Assembly (NCBI GenBank): GCA_035578155.1
Contig: JAPWDM010000017.1
Location: 2,256,001 to 2,320,000, forward strand
Source: Brachynemurus nebulosus
Taxonomy: Eukaryota; Arthropoda; Insecta; Neuroptera; Myrmeleontidae
Direction of reading: 5' to 3'
DNA length: 64,000 bases
Every line of letters starts with the position of its first letter. The first letter of the stretch is position 1. The notes under the pieces were generated by a model. That model saw only the letters and a list, made by a program, of their open reading frames with translations. It did not search any database and was not told the DNA's origin. Shown piece by piece: positions 1-11,824 of the stretch. The position numbers were made by a program, and so were the translations under genes.

Positions 1-1
1 A

Positions 2-1177
2 TTAAATATTCCTGGTGGCTCACAAATTGATGATAGCATTACGAACTTTGAATATCATACATATGCGCCCTTTTTACGATCCTTTAAGAATAATGACGAA
101 GTTAGAATATTAATTCAAAACCAGGACTTGTACATTTTACCTAGTGAAAGTTTTATTTACATTGAGGGGAAAATTTTAAATAATGAAAATGCCGTTCCAG
201 ATATAAAATTGGTTAATAATTGTATTGCCTTTCTATTCGATGAAATTAGATATGAATTAAATGGGGTTGAACTTGAACGTGTTAGGTATGTTGGTCTAAC
301 ATCGACATTGAAAAATTATTTATCGTTAAACGATGATGAGAGTAAACAATTACTAAATGCTGGTTGGTCGATTGATAATGATTGTACAATAAAATTACCA
401 CAAGCCAACTTTAACTTTTGCATTCCGCTTAGAAAATTATTGGGATTCGCTGAGGATTACGGAAAAATTATGTTAAACGCAAAGCATGAATTAATTCTTA
501 TTCGTGCACGAATTGACAACGATGTAATTGTTTCAGAATCGGATTCGTTAAAATTTGAAATAAATAAACTCGAATGGCGTGTTCCACATGTAACTGTATC
601 AGATGAAATTAAATTATCACTGCTAAAATATGTTGAAAAAGCTGAACCTATACAGATTAGTTTTAGAGCGTGGGAAACTTATATTCAACCTGCATTACCC
701 ACTACACAACAAAACACTTGGGTTGTAAAAACAACTACACAGCTAGAAAAACCGCGATATATCATTTTCGCTTTACAGAAAAAGGATAAAAATGTTTCTA
801 AGTTTGATCATTGTGATTTAAATAATTTCAAAGTTTACCTAAATTCACAAGTGTACCCTTATGATGATTTGAATATTAAATTTGATATTAATCAGTATGC
901 AATACTTTATGATATGTATACCCGCTTTCAATCCTCATACTATCATCGTTCCAATGAACCGCTCTTAAATTGGGAAAATTTTAAAACTATAGCTCCGATA
1001 GTTTTTATAGATTGCTCACATCAAAATGAGTCACTGAAAAGCGGTTCAGTTGATGTTCGTTTAGAATTTAAATGTAATAAAGATATTCCGGCTGGTACGA
1101 CAGCAATAGCCATTTTAGTTCATGATGTCATTTTCGAATACATTCCACTAACTAACCTGGTTAAAAAGTATACCTAA
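2..1177 (+). CDS. Capsid-like virus-derived protein, 5'-partial
   Basis: The frame is open from base 2 to a TAA at 1175-1177 (391 codons) with no upstream stop. No ATG is convincing near its left end, so the true start lies before the window. Composition is beta-rich and soluble, with no signal peptide or membrane segment. From general memory, the pattern (an N-terminal half ending in a block on recognising and relating a charged LIRAR stretch, a middle KTTTQLEKPRY block, then a C-terminal SQNESLKSG-type block) resembles an uncharacterised family common in insect genomes that I believe to be a double jelly-roll capsid-type protein of Polinton/Maverick-like or related endogenous viruses. The 161-codon gene 79 bp downstream on the same strand supports a viral gene cluster. 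The reading frame is intact in what is visible, so this copy is young or selected. No ATPase, protease, integrase or polymerase gene follows within the window. Function is inference; the coding call itself is solid. Confidence 0.7.
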   Translation, partial: LNIPGGSQIDDSITNFEYHTYAPFLRSFKNNDEVRILIQNQDLYILPSESFIYIEGKILNNENAVPDIKLVNNCIAFLFDEIRYELNGVELERVRYVGLTSTLKNYLSLNDDESKQLLNAGWSIDNDCTIKLPQANFNFCIPLRKLLGFAEDYGKIMLNAKHELILIRARIDNDVIVSESDSLKFEINKLEWRVPHVTVSDEIKLSLLKYVEKAEPIQISFRAWETYIQPALPTTQQNTWVVKTTTQLEKPRYIIFALQKKDKNVSKFDHCDLNNFKVYLNSQVYPYDDLNIKFDINQYAILYDMYTRFQSSYYHRSNEPLLNWENFKTIAPIVFIDCSHQNESLKSGSVDVRLEFKCNKDIPAGTTAIAILVHDVIFEYIPLTNLVKKYT

Positions 1178-1256
1178 TTACCCCCACCACTTTTTATTAT
1201 TCTATATAAAGTTGTGGATTGTGTGAATAATTTCAGTTCTACGGCGGCGGTAAAAA

Positions 1257-1742
1257 ATGGCGTTTCTTGACATACAAGGCTATCAAGGAGCTAACAACGA
1301 ATTTTATTTTAAAGAAGTTGGTATTGCTGCAGAAAATTCAGATGATATATTACATCTTATATTCGACGCACCGTTTGATTTCAACGAGTTGCCGAAGAAA
1401 TATCAACGAGTAGCCCGTTGGCTTTGCCGAAATTGGCATGGGATACCTTGGTCGTATGGATTTATTCCGTACAAAAAACTTCATACCATATTGAAACCTA
1501 TATTAAAGAAGTATGATGTTATATATGTCAAGGGCGGTGAAAAGAAGAAATGGATATCAAGTTTGTTTGATGGAACCGAAAACCAGCCGTGGATTCTGAA
1601 TTTGGAAGAAATATTTGATGTACCGAAGATTTCTATTCTGCGAGATGAATATTATTCAAGACGCTGTATGCTTCATTCAGATAAAATTTGTTCATTAGAA
1701 AATTGTATTCTTTTAAAAAATTTTTATATGGAAAATAAATAG
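1257..1742 (+). CDS. Small virus-associated protein of unknown function, 161 aa
   Basis: ATG at 1257 sits in a favourable AAAATGG context and the ORF ends with TAG at 1740-1742. Visible blocks are an N-terminal DIQG (residues 5-8) followed by KEVGI (19-23), a Trp-rich block WLCRNWHGIPW (55-65), VIYVKGGEKKKW (88-99), and a C-terminal cluster C137, H140, C145, C150 that could bind zinc. The acidic N-terminal strand pair and the later basic VKG block recall an RNase H-like or DEDD exonuclease-like fold, but I cannot confirm catalytic residues. It lies 79 bp after the capsid-like gene in the same orientation, so the two probably came from one viral element. I have the impression that similar short proteins occur beside such capsid-like genes in arthropod and cnidarian genomes; this is memory, not a search. 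No frameshift or internal stop. Confidence 0.65.
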   Translation: MAFLDIQGYQGANNEFYFKEVGIAAENSDDILHLIFDAPFDFNELPKKYQRVARWLCRNWHGIPWSYGFIPYKKLHTILKPILKKYDVIYVKGGEKKKWISSLFDGTENQPWILNLEEIFDVPKISILRDEYYSRRCMLHSDKICSLENCILLKNFYMENK

Positions 1743-2420
1743 ATTTTAAGTAATATATAGATTTAAGCAATTTAATTTTTTGTATACATTTATTCTATAA
1801 ATAAAAATTTAAAAAAAAAAATTATGTGCGTTTTATTTAATAGTTACCCTGAATTCCCCTATTTTTTACAGAAAGAAGTTACTTTCATTAACCTATAAAA
1901 GTATTGAAAAAAATCTTATAAAATTTTTTTATTCTTATTGAAAAGCATATTTCATGATACACCCTGTATAAGAATACACTCCTGCATACGTGCATTTATA
2001 CCTGCAGCTATGTATACATGCATTTGTATATAATAATTATATTATGTATATGTGATGTAAGTTTTAAGATGATATTCTATAAATTTTTTACCCCAAAACT
2101 ACTAATTTATAAAAAAATTTAGCAAATCTTAATGCTGTTATAATTTTTATATTAAACAACATAGTTAAATTATAGTATACATATTAAGAAATAATCCAGG
2201 TATTTATTGTACAGTAATATATACGAATTTATTTGCAAACATATTACTTTTTTGCTAATTAAGCAAATATTTTTCCAATGCTGATAAAAGTGATAAATTA
2301 TTTTAGTTAGATTTTGTTGACATAAAGACTACAATCATTTACTAGTATGTATTTATAAAATTAAAATTAAATAGCGATATACAGAGTGTATACATAACAT
2401 ATTCTTAATATACAACCGGT
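1743..2420. other. AT-rich non-coding stretch after the virus-like genes
   Basis: Extremely AT-rich, with several AATAAA-type sites just after the small ORF that could serve polyadenylation. I see no further viral gene, and no terminal repeat marking the element's right end. Confidence 0.5.
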
Positions 2421-2517
2421 CAGAAATCTGGAGTCTGGAGTCTGGAGTCTGAAGTCATGATTGCGGCTAGCGCATGGTAGAGTGCCCCCCACAAAATTTA
2501 GCGGCCACCCCGTGGGT

Positions 2518-2974
2518 TAGGGTATTCCCCACATTTTTGACTTGGTAGTTCGGTTAAGATGACGCAATTAAGGCAAGCGCGTGTTGGGGTCAAGGTTTGC
2601 ACGTACAGTACGCTTCAAAAAGTGGTCGGATACCTTTTTGGTCAGGGGGGCCCGCACTTTTGACACGGTAGTGTACCAAAAATTTAAGTACAGTACGGCG
2701 TCAAAAATTTGGGGCCACCCCCGAGTTAGGGTATTCCCCACATTTTTTGACGTGATAGTTCGTTTAAGATGACGTACTTAAGGCAAGCGCGTGTTGGGGC
2801 CAAGGTTTGCACGTACAGTACGTTTCAAAAAGTGATCGGATACCTTTTTGACCAGGGGGGTCCACACTTTTGACACGGTAGTGTACCAAAAATTTAAGTA
2901 CAGTACGGTGTCAAAAATTTGGGGCCACCCCCGAGTTAGGGTATTCCCCACATTTTAGACGCGGTAGTGTGCCC
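2518..2974. repeat. GC-richer tandem repeat, about 210-bp unit, 2.2 copies
   Basis: The string TAGGGTATTCCCC recurs at 2518, 2727 and 2937, giving units of 209 and 210 bp plus a partial third copy. Each unit holds GCAAGCGCGTGTTGGGG and a GTACAGTACG motif. It is preceded by three CTGGAGT repeats near 2430 and followed by two copies of TCAGTCTGCGCATGCGT near 3000 and 3030. GC content and CpG are well above the surroundings. No coding potential is convincing. Confidence 0.8.
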
Positions 2975-3059
2975 CATCTATCAAATTGTAACCTAAAATT
3001 CAGTCTGCGCATGCGTCGTGTACTTAAATTCAGTCTGCGCATGCGTTAGGTTTGGCTGG

Positions 3060-4412
3060 TAATGGGTTAACACAAAATGAAATTGTTATAAGTAAATTGT
3101 GATGATGCATAATGGGTTAACATAAATTAATTTGGTCGCTGGTATTGACTCACCTCTTAGGAATTTCAAGGCTAACAGTATAAGCGAGTGTTGGGGTCAA
3201 ATGTCAACAACAAATTTTAAATACATGTACTCAGTACGTGCCAGGTCAAAGGTCAAGGTTTGCACATCGATACAGTTTGATGACTCATCAGTTCGGAATG
3301 TGTAGTACCGTAAAATGGGTACAATAGGACCGTAAGTCACACGCTTTCAAACATCGTCAAAGGTGTTCAAGTTACTCCGTTTTGCGGTGGCCCAGAACCC
3401 GTACAGCTATTCTACTGACGTGGTATGTGAGCTAGTAAGGTTTTACTTGATGTCTTACGACGTCAATGGCCGTCAAGGTATTTTTTATAATAGTAATTGA
3501 AATTATAGTCTAGTTATGATTCAAAAATAAATGCGTATCAATTTTATTAGCTCGCGTTTCCAGCATTCCCGCCGTAACTTCAATTTTATATTTAAGCGAC
3601 GCGGTTATAGTAATTGCAATAATTTTTCACTGTCACGCATGAGTCTGCTTTTGTTACACAGTATTTACTTACATGTAATGAAATGAGGAATTCCAAATAC
3701 CTTATCTTATTGTTATAGTAGAATATATAAAAGTGCCTACATTAACTGCCTGGAGCATAGGTACCTACACATTTGCAATATAAGCATTTTTTTGAGCAAA
3801 ACCAAATTTGTGATTTGACTGCAAATCTTATGTTCGAGCAATTTTAAAATTTCATTTCAAATTACAACATAAAAGGTTGTGATTTTTAACAAATTTGTAC
3901 TTGAAATTATTTGAAATATTTTATTACATTTAAAAGCGTGTGAATTAGTAATTTTTTTAAAGGAGATCCGAGATAATCAAATACAAATTCTACCGTTTGT
4001 AAAGTAGTAATTAATTTATAATTTAATTAATTTTCTATCTCTTATACGGCGTGGATAAGAAAATCTATCTAGCTGTAATATATCTTTCGCTTAATTATTA
4101 TCTTACGCAAACGCTTCCTAGAACAATTTGTTGAAACTTGCACTGAGTGAGTTTAAGTATTAGTCAAACTGTGGCGAGCATTACTCAGCCACAAATTGGT
4201 TCCCATTGTCTTTTAAATTTTCCTTAAACCAAAAAGAGCTCAATATTAACTAGTGAACTATTGTCCTAGCCTATTAATAGAACTTAAATCACATATTCAC
4301 CCTTTGAGCATCGGAATAATTTGAAATTAGTTTGCTTTTGCAGTATGATTAGTATGAATTTGATTGAACGTACGAACCTACATGTACATATTTTTGACTA
4401 TTTCGAATCAGA
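3060..4412. other. Intergenic, nothing recognised
   Basis: AT-rich sequence without a convincing ORF, RNA gene or repeat boundary. Confidence 0.5.
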
Positions 4413-4649
4413 TAGGGCTCAGTCTACACTATAATGCTGATTACAGTCCGTTCTCGGCCCAGTTTCAGTCTGGTAAAATATTCTTAAATGAGAAATAAAT
4501 ATGTGCCTTCACATTAACAACACTACTCCAGCTTCAGTCCAATTAATGTTGATATGGTTCATTGTCATTTCTCACTTAAGAACATTTTACCCGACCGAGA
4601 CTGAATCGAAAACGCATTGTCATCGGTACTATAGTGTAGATCGAACCTA
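4413..4649. mobile_element. Hairpin MITE, about 237 bp
   Basis: The left 85 or so bases, containing TCTACACTATAATGCTGAT, GTTTCAGTCTGGTAAAAT and TTCTTAAATGAGAAAT, return as an imperfect inverted copy at the right end. The ends read TAGG...CCTA. No coding capacity. The target duplication is unclear, TA at most. Confidence 0.7.
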
Positions 4650-7370
4650 AATCTTCGCTTTAAATTAAATCGTTCATTAGTATTGATTTGCTGAAATCAA
4701 TACCTTAAGGACAATTAAAAAATTGTTTAAAAAAATATTTCGTATTTTTTCTCTTTTTTGTTTAATTTTCTACCTTTTTGTGAAACTTGTCAAATAAATA
4801 TTTTTTAGTGAAATTTTAAATTCCCTCAGAAATATATATAACGATATTAACGATCAATAACCTCAAAATAACTACTACACGTTAAAACTTTTTGTAATTC
4901 TTCACGTTATTTCTTGTGTAATAAAGGAGTTACATTTTTCACAAAAATTTGTATATGTTTCACTTACCTATGAAATCAAAAATAATTTATTTATATTATA
5001 GCAGCGTTAATTTCACAAAAATTTTTGACTATAAAATTTTCCATAACTGTACGAATAATAATTAAAGCTACAAAACAAAATAACAACACAACTATGCAAC
5101 TAGAACGGTGCAACTGTAGACATACAGCAGACGTACCAATTTGATAAACACCATTTCGCATATGTGCAATTACACAATTTACTTGCGAATTTAATTATTC
5201 AGAATACATTGTTTGACACAACTGCGGCTATGCATGTATTCTTGTATGTATTCTCTATGTATTCTCTATGTATTCCTTCGACAATATAAAATATAGGCAC
5301 ATGTGTAGTTTTACGAAAATTTATTACATTACCTATTTCGCGTTAATCAGATTTTATCCAACTTTTATTGTAGCTACTGTGTGGCAAAACGTATCAAAAT
5401 GTAAATCATAATATGAATGGAAGAGGGTGCGTCGCGTCGGTGTAAAAAGTAGCATTTAGTTTAAATTTCCCATTTCAGATATATATCTTATTTTTCAGTA
5501 TGATAAGTTTGGTATCTTTAAATAAGAAATATCTAACGTAAAAGTTAAAAATTCGTAATAATTACACCTTGTTTCTGGGAAAAAAACTGAAAATGTGATA
5601 TACTTTCAAAATATGTGCTATATTTTCAAAATATGGTATCTACTTTCAGAATCGGTCGTTTAAAAATATTGTTCTCTCCGTAATTAAATATTAATATTTC
5701 AGTTTTTCAAATTATTCGTTTGTTCTTGTTAGGCGTAACATCTTTTTTAAAAGCGAGCATTTAAACTTCCATTTTAAAATTTATTTCGTAAAAATGAAGG
5801 AAGCACACAAAATGAAATTTTAAGGATTCGTTTCTACACATATTCAGGAATACGCAATTTTTTTTTGGAATAAATAAATAAAATGAAAGGAGGATCCACA
5901 CTCGATTATCCCGAAATTACATTTTTTAAACATAGTGAAACGGAAACATCAATTTAATCAGGGTTTTGAACAAAACAAAAAAAAAAAACTGTTTTCGTTA
6001 TTTTTATTAAATTTAAAAGGAGCGTTCACAGGATTATTAAATTTTTTTTTTTTTTTTTTTTTTTTAAATGGCAGGATTTGGAAAAGATTTTTTGTTTTTC
6101 GCAAAAAAATTGTATTTTGTTTGCTTAAACAAATTCTAATTTTCAACAAATCAAAGAAATTCTATTAGATTATATTTTCAAGAAACTGCAGTTCAAACAA
6201 GTCCATTGGATGAAGAGTACTCGGTTTCGCTATGTTTAAGCAAATAGTTTTGAGATAATCGCATTTAGGTCGTCATTTCATGTATTTTTTTTTTTTTGTT
6301 TCGTACCAAAAAAAAAATTTTTATATGCCTGAATATACGTAAACTAAACCCATTATGTTGGCTTCTTTTCGCTCTCACGAAAAAAAGACTCAAGAGTAAG
6401 TGAATTAGATGTAGCATCCTTTATACACTTCAGTTTTTAATTTAGATAGAATTAAATTTTTGTGAAAAAGAAAACCCTTAAGAATTTGAGCAATAAGAAA
6501 AAGGCTGGACAGTTTTTATTTTTTCATAGTTAAATACTAGACCTGCTAGGAATGTATTATCTAAATACGAAATATGATATGTTTGAAATCAATCGAGTTC
6601 ATTCATTAATAAACTTCATATTTCTGTTAAAATCAATGATATTAATCATTGCTGTATTGGTACCTGTCGACGTTATCGATAACATGTCGCACAACAACTA
6701 TAACGAACAACCATAGTCGATCGAGCGCCCGACGATATTAATTATAATTTATAGTTATACATTTAACGCAAATATCACGATAACAGATAGTTGCCGGCTA
6801 TTATTACCATATACCATATAGTAATCGTACTCTCAATGCAATATATAGGTACTGTATAGGTGTGTGTATTCGTATTGAGAAATATAACGGGTGGTAAAGC
6901 ATTCAATGGGCAACTATACCTAGTTTTTAGATAATTGAAACAATTTATTGATATTTTCGGCTGGTCAGAGATTTTGATATAGTTTCCCTAATTTTCAGTA
7001 AAATTGAAGCCATAGTGTCAATCTTCATAAAGTGTGACTCATATTTACAAAAAGAATTTAACGATTTTGGTAGAAAAAATCGAAAATTGACCCCAAAATT
7101 ACTTAAATACCACCAATTAAACGACACAGAGTTCCTTGAAATAGCGTTATGTAGATGATACTTCTCAAGAAACGATCTTGAACGATTAATAAGAGAATTC
7201 AAAATATTTTTCTGATTGTGTACTATATATGGAGCTGACTTACTCTACGTCTCTGAAAGTTCAAAAAGAACGATTTTCGCCATCATCTGACACTATTGAA
7301 GACGCTTCTAAAAAAGCGACGGTAATCGAAAAATACAATATTTTTAGATAAGTAATTTATTTATTATCCT
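4650..7370. other. Intergenic, low complexity
   Basis: No supported gene. It includes a run of about 26 T near 6040-6065 and other A/T runs. Short ORFs here are low-complexity translations. Confidence 0.5.
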
Positions 7371-7507
7371 TTTTTAGCGAATTTCCAGAAAGAATTCTGG
7401 AAATTCAGCTATTATGGTGTTAGCCATAGTCGAAGTTCAGCCCGAAAATATGGCAGAAATTTGTTTTGAGGTCCCTAGAGCCCAAAAATAACATTCACTA
7501 AAATTTA

Positions 7508-7538
<31 letters not shown>

Positions 7539-7810
7539 TTATGTATTTATGTATCAGCACGATAGCGCTTCAGGAAAAACTGCTAGTTTTACGAAATTTG
7601 GTGACAACGTTGGAAGTCCAAAAATCTTGGATGAGTTCTTCAGCCAAAAACGTCGGCGCTCAGGAACATGGTTTTTTGAGCATTTTTCGTGAAAATGAGT
7701 TTTTGGCCAAAATTTGCTATAATATAAAAGTTTTTGTCAAATTTTTTGACACCATTGCAAAGACGGGAAAAAATGACATAAAAAAGGTTTTGGAACTATT
7801 ATTCTAGATT
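7371..7810 (+). mobile_element. Family H element, partial copy with short (TA)n
   Basis: It starts with the family's palindromic 5' motif (TTTTTAGCGAATTTCCAG, then its inverse near 7400), then the GAGGTCCCTAGA block, TTCACTAAAATTTA, a TA/TG tract at 7506-7526, a block ending near ACGTTGGAAGTCC, and a degenerate 3' half. It lacks the recognisable 3' terminus seen at 8580. Short ORFs inside are fortuitous. Confidence 0.7.
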
Positions 7811-8022
7811 AGCTAGTTTTTGAAAAAATAAGAAAAAAAAAAGTCAATTTATTTTCTATAATTTTAGTGTGTTTACAGCTATGTTGTATGTGTATAATCA
7901 TATAATGTGTATGTATGTATATAACTCACTATAACTGCAATAGTATACGTATATCTATGTATGTGAATGTATTTGTACCTCTAATATACATATTTTTCAA
8001 ATAAGTACATCACTGTTGACAG

Positions 8023-8135
8023 TTTTAGCGAATGGAATTCGCTATTACAGCCACTGTCATGACGCGACTTGAGCCCGGGACTATGGCAGAAATTTGTTTT
8101 GAGGTCCCTAGAAACCGAAAAAAATAGTCACTAAA

Positions 8136-8226
<91 letters not shown>

Positions 8227-8580
8227 CGTGTGCGTGTGTGTGTCCGCGCGATAATTCTCGAACGAAATGTCTTACGTTTATGAAATTTGGTGAAAATATT
8301 GGAAGTCCCAAACCGTTGGACGAGTTCGTTAACCAGACACAACCGATGCCTGGAACATGTCTTTTTTAGCAATTTTCGTGAAAAAAATTAACTTTTTGCC
8401 AAAATTTCCTCTTATTCAAAAATTTTTGTAAAATTTTTTTACACTATTGGAAAGAGGAGAAAAAATCACATAAAAAAGGTCTTCAAACTATTATGCTATG
8501 TCAACTAGTTTCCAAGAAAAACTAACTTTTATAAACGGAAATTCGCTATGTTATGCAGGATGCTGCGACAGGGGTATTTT
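8023..8580 (+). mobile_element. Family H element, near-complete short copy
   Basis: This is the clearest short copy. The 5' end is palindromic (TTTTAGCGAATGGAATTCGCT). The conserved GAGGTCCCTAGA block precedes (TA)n, and (TG)n follows it. Next come a CGCGATAATTCTCGAACGAA block and a poly-T/A-rich tail, ending in GAAATTCGCTATGTTATGCA and GATGCTGCGACAGGGGTATT. No protein is encoded. A palindromic start, an internal microsatellite and a conserved 3' end resemble Helentron-associated interspersed elements (HINEs/DINE-1-like); that assignment is inference. Confidence 0.75.
8139..8243. repeat. (TA)n-(TG)n compound microsatellite
   Basis: TA dinucleotides to 8211, then TG/CG-interrupted TG repeats. 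It sits at the constant internal microsatellite position of family H. Confidence 0.95.
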
Positions 8581-10360
8581 TAAAATACAAAAACTGTAAA
8601 AATTATCTTGATTTAATATAAATATGCAAAGCATTTTAAAGACAATAAGATGTTTCCGGATGGTATTATATGCACGCATATCTATGCAAAAGATATAAAA
8701 CCGAAAGAATTACGTTAAATATGACCAAATAAAATACAAAGAGATTTTTTTGAACGGAGGCAGGCATGACAGTTTCAGACAGACGCAACAATTTTTGACA
8801 ACGGTTTTATCTCTGACGTGTTAAGCCTATCTCAGTTATCTGAAAGAGTTTATTAGGTGTTTGAAATAATTGATTTTTATTACCCCATATTGATTAACAA
8901 TCAGCAAATCACAAGCACTCGATAATAATTGAAATTAAAAATGCGTTATTGATTCAATATTGCAGCACTGAATCAATAACGGATAAGTATACTTCTTGAA
9001 AATACAGGAAATAGGAGATGTGATGTAGGAAGATGTGTATGATCACCTTAAGAACAATTTTAATCTTCTTTATCTTTGACACCCAATATGTAAGGATTCG
9101 AATAATGGTATATTATAATATGTATGCATGTTGTAGGTATATACACCCATATATGTACATACCTGTACGTTGCTAGTATGCAGTTACGTTCTAATGGAAT
9201 TACTAAGAGCTAAGAGAATCAACGACATCACTATACAGCACTGTAGTAGCATCTTCACGCTACACTAAACCCGAATATATCAGTTATTTCGGAAAAATCT
9301 ACTTCAAAACATTTTGTCTCATTATAGATCTATTTGACAGCACTCCATCAAATTATTGGGATAAGAAAAACATACATATTGAAATTGAACTTTTTGTTGT
9401 TGTTTCCTTTCTAATACTCAACCATAGAGCCTCAACGTGTAAAATTTTAAAATCTACAAGACATAATCTACAGAACAAATTAAATGATAAGACAATATTA
9501 TGCAATAATTTAAACGATAAATTAATTTTTTGTTATTAAAAAATATTTTCACTCATCCACCCTATCACATTCGGCGATGTTGACAAAATAAATATGTAAT
9601 TATTATACAATTATAAAAGAGAATTAAAATTAAATAGCATGTTTCAAATTCAAAATTGATCGGTGTAAAAAAAAATTACTATAAATTTCAAAAAACCCAT
9701 CTATCACTAAAATGTCATACAGCTTTGAAATTAAATTAAAAATGCTTTTCCACGTATCACTGGTGAAACATTACACATACTAGACTTGCTAGACTATGCT
9801 ACATATATTTAGCTACATGTATATACACACGTATACATAAATCATATTATATACAGATTATTTAGTTTTTATCCACAATATTACGTATGAATAAGGTGAA
9901 ACAGACAAAGCTACATCACAGTCAAATGCAAGAGAAAAGGATTAAAAAGTTGTTGTTGTGAGTTGGAGTCAAGAAAATTTAAACTTAAATTTAGCTAATT
10001 TAAAAATGTTAGCTTCTAGTTCCCTTGTATCCCTAAAACACAAGAGTAGGTTATACTAGGGTGATAACACAGGGCTGTATTCCTAATTTACTAGCCATTA
10101 CCTTTTTTTTTTTTGCTTTCTTTGACGCGCAGCAACTGAGGCCATATGCGTCGGTTGAGTTTTCATAGCCATTACTTATTGTTAATTTAGTAAGATAGCA
10201 ATAAAAGGAAAGAACATTAAGTTCAAAGTTATTAATATAGAGTGTCTGTCGGAATCTTATTTCAATTTTTTGTAGTTTAAGGGGAAAAAATAGAAATAAA
10301 TTAAATCATATAATAATTTTTTTCCTAAATACGATAATTTTGCAATCTTTAAACAATAAA
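8581..10360. other. Intergenic, nothing recognised
   Basis: AT-rich, no supported gene or complete element. Confidence 0.5.
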
Positions 10361-10365
10361 TAGTA

Positions 10366-11255
10366 CACGGAGAGAAAATTCATAGAAAAATTACTGTGCT
10401 CAGCACTACAATCGACGTGTAAAAGGCGAACATATTCAATTTTGTACGGTAAAAATATAAAAATTATAATTAATCATAGAAAATTTAAAGGATAGAATGT
10501 TCTTTCCGTAATATTAGCTCCGTAAAATTTGTAAAACAGCACAGTAAAAAGTTCCATTCCCGACAAAAAAATATTTTTTAATTGTTTTTCTTACCAAAAT
10601 TACCATGCTGTCTTATAATATTTCAAATGCTATCTGCTAATAGTAGAAAGAAAGAAAGAGAAGGTATCAACGCTGTCACATAGCCAGGCAGGCTGCAGAA
10701 GGTATCAACACAATCATACATGAAGGTCACATAGCCAGGCTGGTGTGGCAAGTAACATAGCCAGGCTGGTCACTGCTGGTGTGGTGTGGTGTGCAAACAG
10801 TATTCATTAGAATGTCTTACCGGACGGTCACCGTTTAATTCATAATTTTGTTACGTTACTATATTCAGTATTAGAATATATTGTTGCCAATCATTTTGTA
10901 TGCATCATAAAGAATCAAAGGTTGGAAAAGATCTATTGTTCCTCAGTGCGTACAGCCCAAGCAACATAAGGTTGCGGGTCAAATGCGCAAATGAAAGAGT
11001 ACGACAACAAGAATTAGACTATAACATATATGCATAAGAGTGTGATAGAAGTTGTGTTAGCACATTAAATTTTACCATACTAGGACAACAATTTTTATGA
11101 AGCCATGACTAATACTTTTTACGTTTCAATTTAATAATATTTACATGATCGTAAAATATTTTTTACTTTGGTCGACAATCGCGCACGCATTATAAGAGAG
11201 CATGGTAATTTTTCTAAAATTTTATCTACAATATTATATGATTTTTCTCTCCGTG
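10366..11255. mobile_element. 890-bp TIR element with 5-bp target duplication
   Basis: The left end CACGGAGAGAAAA (10366-10378) is repeated inverted at the right end, TTTTCTCTCCGTG (11243-11255). Flanking TAGTA occurs at 10361-10365 and 11256-11260, a 5-bp direct repeat consistent with a TSD. Beyond the outer 13 bp the inverted similarity fades. The interior has several GCCAGGCTGGT-like direct repeats (10,680-10,790) and no transposase. A 5-bp TSD with ends starting CAC recalls Transib, but the match is loose and the superfamily is undecided. Confidence 0.8.
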
Positions 11256-11647
11256 TAGTAGTTCAGAACTTTGATTTGGGGCTAAGTCTTACTAGTTGCC
11301 TTCGTTATTGTGTGCGAGCGCGCTCTTTTTATAATTGATATTATTTGAGAATTCGTTGCGTTGTTAATTTTTACATGTTATGCAATTTTGTAAATTTAAA
11401 AATAGATTAACTACGCAGTTTTTATTTCTTATTTTATCTTTTCTAGCAAAAATGTTATAAAATGTGCAAAATTTGTTAGCCTTGGTCAAATCTGAGATCC
11501 CTAAACGCTACCGGTAAATAGGTACTAATTCAGAATTTTTTTGAACTGGATTTTTTAATTGTTGTTTGGTTTTTTTGTTTAATTTTATTTTAAATTAATT
11601 TACGTTTTTTGGCTATTTTGTCCTTACCATAAAAAAACTTCCAATGT

Positions 11648-11818
11648 AAAAAAATTTAAAATACTCCTGTCGCAGCACCTGCATAACATAGCGAATTTCT
11701 AAAAATTGGCGGGTCTCATATAACAACCTGTATCCATCTAAAATAATTTAGCTCTCTAACTGAAAAAACTTTAAAATCGATAGAGTAGTTAATTTTTGGC
11801 GCTTTTGGGTCCCTAGGA
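11648..11818 (-). repeat. Satellite-related monomer fused to family H 3' terminus
   Basis: It begins with the inverse of the family H 3' end (CTCCTGTCGCAGCACCTGCA, then TAACATAGCGAATTTC). It continues into a diverged, inverted 120-bp satellite monomer containing ATCTAAAATAATTTAGCTC. The monomer sequence resumes at 13,361, showing that the 11,825-13,354 element inserted into it. Confidence 0.7.
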
Positions 11819-11824
11819 CCCTAG

